NCBI RefSeq assembly: GCF_946885955.1
Contig: NZ_CAMPHI010000055.1
Location: 1 to 28,927, forward strand
From: an uncultured Pseudomonas sp.
GTDB taxonomy: Bacteria; Pseudomonadota; Gammaproteobacteria; Pseudomonadales; Pseudomonadaceae
Length of the DNA: 28,927 bases
Direction: 5' to 3'
The position numbers were made by a program, and so were the translations under genes. Numbering within the stretch: position 1 is the stretch's first letter; each line of letters begins with the position of its first letter. The notes under the pieces were generated by a model, which ran no database searches, was not told where the DNA came from, and worked only from the letters and a program-made list of their open reading frames with translations. Positions 23,880 to 28,927 of this stretch are shown here, one piece after another.

Positions 23880-23901
23880 ACCAATTGGCTGATCGATTGG
23901 T
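23880..23901. promoter_or_regulatory. Candidate operator upstream of the ligase gene
   Basis: ACCAAT and ATTGGT form a perfect dyad with 10 nt between them, so the half-sites lie about 1.5 helical turns apart, centre to centre. The site is in an AT-rich patch about 130 bp before the start of the leftward glutamine-synthetase-like gene and about 110 bp before a rightward small gene, so it could serve either. The regulator is not encoded nearby. Confidence 0.35.
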
Positions 23902-24012
23902 TAAGAAAAATCTTCGCCCGCGACAGGCCGTTGCGCAGGCCCGTCGGCAGGGTTCTGGACAGCCTTGCGGCAAAACCTTAGCGTGCCGCTACCGCCCCCC
24001 GAGGAAACGACC

Positions 24013-24309
24013 ATGGTTTGCCCGCATCTCGCCGAAGTGGAACGCGCGCTCCTGCTCAGCGGCGCCAAGGTCACCTTTCGCGGCCAGGCCTGGTCCGAGA
24101 ACTGCCGGGAATGGCTATACGTCGACGCCTACCTCGACCTCGCGGCGATTCGCCAACGCTATCGGCTCGACAGCGTCGTCGAAGACCACCGCCACCGCGG
24201 CACCCACGACGGGCAGGAACAAGGGCTGGTGTGCAGCGCCTGCCACGACGCCCTGATCGGCCTGATCGAACCCCAGGCAGGCAAACCGGTATTTCCCGGC
24301 GCGGCCTGA
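24013..24309 (+). CDS. Small hypothetical protein, 98 aa
   Basis: I do not recognise this protein. It is soluble and begins MVCPHLAEVERALLLSGAKVTFRGQAW, followed by ENCREWLYVDAYLDLAAIRQRY and a His/Asp-rich stretch (EDHRHRGTHDGQEQG, about residues 56-70). A CxxC pair (CSAC, about 75-78) plus other Cys and His residues would allow a metal site. The ATG at 24013 has a GAGG Shine-Dalgarno about 8 nt upstream and is preferred over an in-frame start at 23965. It diverges from the glutamine-synthetase-like gene and is followed by a REP element. The composition looks like a genuine protein. Confidence 0.7.
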   Translation: MVCPHLAEVERALLLSGAKVTFRGQAWSENCREWLYVDAYLDLAAIRQRYRLDSVVEDHRHRGTHDGQEQGLVCSACHDALIGLIEPQAGKPVFPGAA

Positions 24310-24343
24310 GGTACGCGGCCAGCCCTGCGCTCGCTCTCAAACC

Positions 24344-24364
24344 AGTAGGGTGCGCCATGCGCAC
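24344..24364. repeat. Single REP-like palindrome, GTAGGGTGCGC type
   Basis: GTAGGGTGCGCCATGCGCACC has a GTAG head followed by a 7-bp palindromic stem (GGTGCGC/GCGCACC, overlapping the head). It is a solitary copy between convergent genes. Confidence 0.75.
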
Positions 24365-24405
24365 CAACAATCCGCGCCATCCTCAAATAGCCCCCTCAAG
24401 CCCCG

Positions 24406-24993
24406 CTACAGACTCAACCAGGCCGAGACGACCAGCAGCAGCGCCATCGCCTGATTGAAGCGCCGCATATGCGCCGCGCTACGCAGCACGCTGGCCGCGC
24501 CCCTGCCCAGCAGCGCCCAAGCAACCAGGCAGGGAATCGAGATCAGAAAGAACAGCAAGGCGTAGCTGGCATAACCAGCCGCGCCAGCATCGGCCCCGGC
24601 AAACAGACTGACCACGGCAAAGGCCATCATCCAGGTTTTCGGGTTGACCAGTTGCAGGCTCGCGGCGCCACTCAAGCCGAGGCGCTTGGCGGCGGAATCC
24701 GCAGCGATAGGGCCGACCGGGCTGCGGGCGATCTGCCAAGCCAGGTGCAGCAGCCACGCCAAGCCGAACCAGGCCATCGCCTGTTGTATCCGCGGATGGC
24801 CCAGCAACCACTCGCCAGCGCCCAGCCCGACCAACAGCACGATAGTCGCCGCAGCCGAACAGCCGCCCAGAATGATCGGCACGGCCGCCGCCAGGCCGAA
24901 GCGTGCGCTATTGCTCAGCACCAGAATATTGGTCGGCCCCGGCGTTATCGCGGCGACAAAGGCGAACAGGGCGAAGGGGAGGAATTGGTTCAT
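24406..24993 (-). CDS. LysE/RhtB family amino-acid exporter
   Basis: A 195-residue membrane protein with about six helices. The family motif PGPTNI lies in the first segment (AAITPGPTNILVLSNS), and LQLVNPKTWMMAFAVVSLF in the middle is typical of RhtB-like exporters. An AGGG Shine-Dalgarno lies about 7 nt before the ATG. It follows an AraC-type regulator gene on the same strand, 121 bp apart, a common pairing in Pseudomonas where the regulator controls export of an amino acid or analogue. It is only distantly similar to the LysE-type protein at 8917-9513, so the two are not a recent duplication. Confidence 0.9.
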   Translation of the reverse strand: MNQFLPFALFAFVAAITPGPTNILVLSNSARFGLAAAVPIILGGCSAAATIVLLVGLGAGEWLLGHPRIQQAMAWFGLAWLLHLAWQIARSPVGPIAADSAAKRLGLSGAASLQLVNPKTWMMAFAVVSLFAGADAGAAGYASYALLFFLISIPCLVAWALLGRGAASVLRSAAHMRRFNQAMALLLVVSAWLSL

Positions 24994-25114
24994 CGCTGCG
25001 CCCTGCCGATAGCGCGCGTGCCTGGCGGTTGCCGGTAAGGGTCGTGATTGAAGGTGTGAAGCATGGGACGGGACTCCATTCGATTGCAGTGAATCGATTG
25101 TTGCCCCGGCCCGT

Positions 25115-25954
25115 TCAGGCGTCTGGAAGATTCGAGCAGCGCTTGCGGTAGAGCGCCGGCGTCAGCCCGTAGGCGCGGCGAAACCAGCGGCCCAGATGGC
25201 TTTGATCGGCGAAACCGAGATTCATCGCGACCAGCGCCGGGGCGTGCCCGGCCGCCAGCAGGCGCCGCGCCTTGGCCAACCGCAACTGGATCAGATAGGC
25301 ATGCGGCGCCAGGCCGAACGCCGCCTTGAACGCCCGCGACAAACGAAAGCGATCCACCCCGCTCGCCCGCGCCAGGTCATCCAGCCCCAGGTCCTGATCC
25401 AGATGCGCATGCAGATAATCCCGCGCACGCAGGGCGACCGCCGGCAAACGCGGGTCAGCCTGATGCTTTGGCTGCCAGGCCAGGTGCCTGGACAACTCGC
25501 CGAGCAGCGCATCCAACGCCGCCTGCCGCACGATGCGCAGCTCCCGGCCCTGCAACGCGCGAATCGCATTGGCGATCACGCCCAACAGCGCCGGCTCCTC
25601 GCCCAGAATCCTGGCGAATGTCGGCTGGCAATGGCTCGGCGCATCCTCGAATAGCGCCCTGAGTTCGCCCTCGATCCACTGCGGTTCCAGATACAACATC
25701 GAATAGGTAAAGCCACCCACGGCCGGCGCGTGGCCGTCATGAATCTCGCCCGGTTCGAGCAGAAACACCTGCCCCGGCGTACTGCTGTGCAATTGCTTGC
25801 GGCAATGAAACTGCTGCACGCCCTGCTCGGTAAAACCGATCAGGTAGCTCTCGTGAAAATGCGGGTCGTAGGCGTGACCTTCGAAATGCGCACGGATCGT
25901 CTCGATGCCGGTTTCGGCATCCTTCCCCAGATCGACCCAGTTGTGCGTGCCCAT
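25115..25954 (-). CDS. AraC family regulator with cupin sensor
   Basis: A 279-residue regulator. The N-terminal ~160 residues form an AraC-type cupin (HFHESYLIGF, PGQVFLLEPGEIHDGHAP, YSMLYLEPQWI). The C-terminal ~100 residues carry two helix-turn-helix motifs (LGLDDLARASGVDRFRLSRAFKAAFG, and ALVAMNLGFADQSHLGRWFRRAYGLTPALYR). The ATG has a GGAG Shine-Dalgarno. It probably controls the LysE-type exporter gene downstream on the same strand. It shares domain order and many motifs with the AraC-type gene at 26240-27085, so the two are paralogues. The inducer is unknown. The 285 bp between them hold no gene that I can support. Confidence 0.92.
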   Translation of the reverse strand: MGTHNWVDLGKDAETGIETIRAHFEGHAYDPHFHESYLIGFTEQGVQQFHCRKQLHSSTPGQVFLLEPGEIHDGHAPAVGGFTYSMLYLEPQWIEGELRALFEDAPSHCQPTFARILGEEPALLGVIANAIRALQGRELRIVRQAALDALLGELSRHLAWQPKHQADPRLPAVALRARDYLHAHLDQDLGLDDLARASGVDRFRLSRAFKAAFGLAPHAYLIQLRLAKARRLLAAGHAPALVAMNLGFADQSHLGRWFRRAYGLTPALYRKRCSNLPDA

Positions 25955-26239
25955 GGCGACTCCGCAAAGTTCAGACAGCTAATGCGTTCAGGGCAATATT
26001 CTCGGCCAAGAGCAGATGGATTTCTGGAATATTTGTGCAAATGCCGCAGCGCGGCCGTTCAGCTCGGCATCTAGGTGGACGGTGCCGCAGGGCATCGCGC
26101 GCGGGGAAATATCTGCTCTTGTTCTGCGTACTGCAGAGAGGCTCCGCCAGGGGCAGCCACTCGAGCGGCCTTCGGCCAACGGCGGAGTGTCACCAAAGCT
26201 AAACGCGGCTAGCAGCCAGTTGACGGGGTGTACACAGCC

Positions 26240-27085
26240 TCAAAGGCTGCTGTTGCGAAAACTACCGGGCGTGACGCCGACCACTTTCTTGAACGCCCGA
26301 GTCATATGGCTTTGATCGAAGAAACCGCAAGAGGACGACGCTTCGGCGAGGCTGACTCCAGCGCGTAACAGTTTTTGCACCTGGGCGATTCTTTTCTGGA
26401 TTTGATAGCTGTGCGGGGAGACTCCCACGCTCTTTTTGAACACCCGGATCAGATAGAGCGGATCAAGGTTCACCAGCTGCGCCAGCTCTTCCAGCGGTAT
26501 ATGTTTGTCGAACTCGTCTTCGAGTTTGCTCTTGATTCTTTTTACTGCGTGCTGCTCGGCGGCACTGGTCGGTGCGATAGGGGCGCCGCTGCGCTCGAAG
26601 AGCTGCGCCAGCAGATCCAACAGGATGATTTCCCGCTCAAGGCTGGGGTTGGATTTTTCAATGATTTGATGTTGATACAAAAAGACCTGGGCAAACTCAG
26701 GCGTCTGGCTCAGGGGCGATTGAAAAAGCTGAATGTGATCGGCCGGGAAGCGCCCCTGGAACACCATCCGATTGGCCCATTGCGGGTCGATGTAGAGCAT
26801 GCGGTACATCCAGCCCGAGTCGTGTCCGGGCAACCCATCGTGGACTTCGCCGGGGCTGATGGTGACCACACTGCCCGCGCCCCCAAGGTGGTAACTGCCG
26901 CGATAGAACAGCTTCTCAACGCCGCCACTTATAACGCCGAACGCATAGCGGTCATGTGAGTGTCGACCAAACGATTGAGCGCTGTAACGCGCGGACAATA
27001 ACTCGCAATCGCCTTCAGGTATACGCCAGAACCGGGCAAAGTCCTTGCCTGTAGAAGGGGTTGTATCGAATAGATGCCCATCCAT
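26240..27085 (-). CDS. AraC family regulator with cupin sensor
   Basis: The protein has 281 residues from the ATG at 27085 (GGAC 6 nt upstream); the longer form to 27148 is less likely because it runs into the divergent promoter region. The cupin part includes FGRHSHDRYAFGVISGG and VVTISPGEVHDGLPGHDSGWMYRMLYIDPQW. The C-terminal double helix-turn-helix includes IPLEELAQLVNLDPLYLIRVFKKSVGVSPHSYQIQKRIAQ and SCGFFDQSHMTRAFKKVVGVTPG. It diverges from a glutathione S-transferase gene, with 84 bp between starts holding a perfect palindrome, so it may regulate that gene and itself. Its G+C content is visibly lower than that of the genes to the left. Confidence 0.9.
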   Translation of the reverse strand: MDGHLFDTTPSTGKDFARFWRIPEGDCELLSARYSAQSFGRHSHDRYAFGVISGGVEKLFYRGSYHLGGAGSVVTISPGEVHDGLPGHDSGWMYRMLYIDPQWANRMVFQGRFPADHIQLFQSPLSQTPEFAQVFLYQHQIIEKSNPSLEREIILLDLLAQLFERSGAPIAPTSAAEQHAVKRIKSKLEDEFDKHIPLEELAQLVNLDPLYLIRVFKKSVGVSPHSYQIQKRIAQVQKLLRAGVSLAEASSSCGFFDQSHMTRAFKKVVGVTPGSFRNSSL

Positions 27086-27124
27086 GATTTGTCCAGTTTT
27101 GTGCAATACGATGGAAGCGAAGAC

Positions 27125-27138
27125 GGCTAAGTTTAGCC
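27125..27138. promoter_or_regulatory. Palindrome in the AraC/GST divergent region
   Basis: GGCTAA-GT-TTAGCC is a perfect 6-bp dyad with a 2-nt centre, midway between the divergent starts. It could be an operator, though AraC-type proteins usually bind direct repeats. Another small dyad (GCTAG/CTAGC, 27156-27168) covers the ribosome-binding site of the GST gene. Confidence 0.35.
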
Positions 27139-27169
27139 TCCATTTCATTAAACAAGCTAGGGGCTAGCG

Positions 27170-27793
27170 ATGTCGGCAAAATTAGTTATTGGGGATTTTG
27201 GTAAGTCTTCATGGTCATTACGCGCATGGCTGGTTCTGGTGACGGCCGATGTTTCATTTGAAACCCTGCAAATAAAACTGGAACAGCCCGAAACCCGTAA
27301 ACGTATTCTTGAACTTTCACCGTCCGGCAAGTTGCCGGCGCTGTTGATTGACGACATCGTCATCAATGACAGCCTGGCCATTAGCGAATACATTGCCGAC
27401 GCCTATCCGGCTGCCAACCTATGGCCTCAAGACGCGCGACTCAAGGCCATGGCCCGGTCCGCCGCCGCAGAAATGCATTCCGGCTTCACCCACCTGCGCA
27501 CGCAGATGTCATTCGGCCTGAACACCGGCGATATTTCTGAACCTCTGTCAGCCAATACCGAAGAAGAAATCCAGCGGATCTTTGCCATCTGGAGCCACCT
27601 GCTCGATATAAGTGGTTCACAGCAATTCCTATGCGGCGACTTCGGGATTGTTGATGCCATGTTTGTTCCCGTGGTGTTTCGCTTCCGCCGTTATGGCATT
27701 GCCATACCAGTAGAACTACGGGGATATGTTGAAAGAATCCTGGCGTATCCACCTGTAGAGCGATGGTTGAAGTTGGCTGCACAGGAAGTTTAA
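27170..27793 (+). CDS. Glutathione S-transferase family protein
   Basis: A 207-residue soluble protein. The N-terminal thioredoxin-like domain (about 1-80) has GKSSWSLRAWLVLVTA, where a Ser near position 13 could activate glutathione, then SPSGKLPALLIDD with the cis-Pro, and NDSLAISEYIADAYP, the glutathione-binding Glu/Ser turn. An all-helical C-terminal domain follows (about 90-205), with GDFGIVDAMFVPVVFRF containing the N-capping box. The start has an AGGGG Shine-Dalgarno. The substrate is unknown; detoxification or a catabolic step is possible. It diverges from an AraC-type gene, and a strong hairpin follows, so it is probably monocistronic. Confidence 0.9.
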   Translation: MSAKLVIGDFGKSSWSLRAWLVLVTADVSFETLQIKLEQPETRKRILELSPSGKLPALLIDDIVINDSLAISEYIADAYPAANLWPQDARLKAMARSAAAEMHSGFTHLRTQMSFGLNTGDISEPLSANTEEEIQRIFAIWSHLLDISGSQQFLCGDFGIVDAMFVPVVFRFRRYGIAIPVELRGYVERILAYPPVERWLKLAAQEV

Positions 27794-27851
27794 TAAGCCA
27801 CATCCATTGCAGGCGAAACAAGTAACCAGTAGTTACGGGACTTTGGCCCCA

Positions 27852-27878
27852 ACAGAAAAGACCTTTGGTCTTTTCTGT
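27852..27878 (+). terminator. Hairpin terminator after the GST gene
   Basis: A perfect 12-bp stem (ACAGAAAAGACC/GGTCTTTTCTGT) has a TTT loop. It lies 59 nt after the GST stop codon. There is no immediate T tract after the stem, but T runs occur within the right arm and soon after (GGTTTTTG), so termination is likely though not classic. Confidence 0.65.
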
Positions 27879-27914
27879 CTGGCCGATTGGTTTTTGTGAG
27901 AGGGAAGGAAATAG

Positions 27915-27930
27915 TTGTGAGCGCTCATAC
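27915..27930. promoter_or_regulatory. LacI-type operator candidate upstream of EamA gene
   Basis: TTGTGAGCGCTCATAC matches the ideal symmetric lac operator TTGTGAGCGCTCACAA at 14 of 16 positions, with the perfect 10-bp core TGAGCGCTCA. It is 45 bp before the EamA start codon, a good place for a repressor. No LacI/GalR gene is in the window. Confidence 0.5.
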
Positions 27931-27974
27931 ATTTAATGACAGCGGCACTTCGGCCTGCCTCAATGAGGTTTCCC

Positions 27975-28892
27975 ATGTCGACGACTAACAATCGAGCGGT
28001 CGTCGAGTTGATCATCGGCGGGCTAATGCTCAGTCTGTCGGCTTTAGCTGTGGCATTCGCCCATATCGGCGCGGGTGGCGCGGGGTTCTATCGGATGCTG
28101 TTCGCCTCGATCCTGTTTTTTCTGCTGCTCAAAGTGCGCAAAACCCCGGTGCTGCTCCAAAGCTTCAGGGCGCAGCTGTACACCGCGTTGGCCGGAGCCT
28201 TCCTGGCCATCGACCTGGTGCTCTGGCACCAGAGCATTTATATCGTTGGCCCGGGAATCGGCTCGATCCTGACCAACTGCCAGGTATTCTTCATGACCCT
28301 ATTGGGGATCTACCTGTTAAAGGAGCGACCTTCGCTCTACTTCCTGATTTCCATCACCCTGGCGTTCGCCGGGCTGTACTTGCTGCTGTTGCCCGAAATG
28401 CACAGCGCGGTGGGCGTTAAGGGCGTGATCTATGGCGTGCTGTCCGGGTTGGCGTATGCCATTTGCGTGTACTTCCTGAAAATCAATACACAGCTGCCTG
28501 ACGGCGGTGGCGACAAGATCGCCCAGATGCTCAACCTGAGCCTGTGGGCAGCCCTGGTATTGCTGGTCTATGCCCTGGCAACCGGGGAAAGCCTGGCGAT
28601 CATGGATGGGCAGACTCTGCTGATGCTGATTATCTATGGCGTGCTAGTGCAGTTCGTTGGCTGGCTGCTGGTCAATCGTTCCATCGGTGCTATCAGTCTG
28701 GGGCTGGCAGGTTTGATTCTGTTATTGGAACCCGTCATCACCTACTTCATTGATATCGCCTTTCTCGGCAAGGCCAGCTCCGCGCTGCAGATTGGTGGTG
28801 CGCTGCTGACCATCTTTGCGGTGTACGTCGGTTCGATCAAACCACCGGCGAAAGAGCAGCCCTTGCCCGAGGTTGATCTTGCCCAGCACTAG
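27975..28892 (+). CDS. EamA/DMT family transporter
   Basis: The protein has 305 residues from the ATG at 27975 (GAGG 6 nt upstream), which is preferred over the ATG at 27936 because the longer form adds a non-membrane leader. It has about ten hydrophobic helices in two EamA halves (about 10-140 and 150-290). The second half ends in SLGLAGLILLLEPVITYFIDIAFLGKASSALQIGGALLTIFAVYVG, the typical EamA C-terminal block. Members export amino acids, metabolites or drugs; the substrate cannot be told. A lac-like operator lies upstream. The stop codon is followed within a few bases by an inverted repeat cut by the window edge. Confidence 0.9.
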   Translation: MSTTNNRAVVELIIGGLMLSLSALAVAFAHIGAGGAGFYRMLFASILFFLLLKVRKTPVLLQSFRAQLYTALAGAFLAIDLVLWHQSIYIVGPGIGSILTNCQVFFMTLLGIYLLKERPSLYFLISITLAFAGLYLLLLPEMHSAVGVKGVIYGVLSGLAYAICVYFLKINTQLPDGGGDKIAQMLNLSLWAALVLLVYALATGESLAIMDGQTLLMLIIYGVLVQFVGWLLVNRSIGAISLGLAGLILLLEPVITYFIDIAFLGKASSALQIGGALLTIFAVYVGSIKPPAKEQPLPEVDLAQH

Positions 28893-28897
28893 TGGAC

Positions 28898-28927
28898 ACC
28901 CCGTTAAGCTATAAACTGCAACGAGGT
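28898..28927. repeat. Inverted repeat at the right window edge
   Basis: ACCCCGTT and AACGAGGT form an 8-bp dyad with one mismatch, 14 nt apart, and the second arm ends at the last base. It may be the terminator of the EamA gene or the end of a mobile element (the left part reads TGGACACCCCGTT). The sequence beyond is needed to tell which. Confidence 0.4.

Noticed and set aside
3261..24364. A CRISPR array formed by the many short palindromes
   Set aside because: The palindromes are scattered between genes, belong to several types, occur mostly as inverted pairs and lack regular unique spacers. They are REP elements.
25955..26239. A small gene between the two AraC regulators
   Set aside because: Short open frames exist, but none has a ribosome-binding site or a protein-like sequence.

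Overview
The window looks like a stretch of Pseudomonas chromosome (Gammaproteobacteria). The evidence is the high G+C coding sequence, the dksA-gluQ-sfsA neighbourhood, the LysR/LysE and AraC/LysE pairs, and many short GTAG-headed REP palindromes between genes. No rRNA, tRNA, CRISPR array, prophage or complete insertion sequence is visible.

Layout. 1-2.9 kb: leftward haem-uptake genes (FecCD-type permease HmuU, ATPase HmuV, ChaN-type lipoprotein) with no binding-protein gene beside them. 2.9-6.9 kb: a small Rieske protein, sfsA, a class I aminotransferase, dksA and gluQ. 7-10.5 kb: a membrane diguanylate cyclase, an MgtC-family protein, and a divergent LysE exporter/LysR regulator pair. 10.5-13.6 kb: leftward modE and modABC, with a convincing ModE operator upstream of modA. 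13.7-16 kb: a 52-residue DUF3309 membrane protein and phosphoglucomutase (TTG start). 16-18 kb: 600 bp of apparent non-coding DNA, a pseudo-receiver/PAS protein with no output domain, and an unrecognised 177-residue protein. 18.4-19.5 kb: a CaCA-family calcium/sodium antiporter.

19.6-23.8 kb: a leftward cluster of a glutamine-synthetase-like ligase, an aldehyde dehydrogenase and an iron-dependent alcohol dehydrogenase. Together they could form a gamma-glutamylation route for an amino alcohol or related amine. This is the best candidate in the window for an incompletely described pathway. 24-28.9 kb: a small unknown protein, a LysE exporter with an AraC regulator, then a second AraC regulator diverging from a glutathione S-transferase, and an EamA exporter preceded by a site very like the ideal lac operator. 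This right-hand end looks less G+C-rich and more accessory than the rest.

REP elements of at least five sequence types fill many of the gaps between genes. In one place two of them supply the stop codons of both flanking convergent genes. The synteny after gluQ differs from the cbrA-cbrB arrangement known in P. aeruginosa, so the window joins conserved core blocks to more variable segments.
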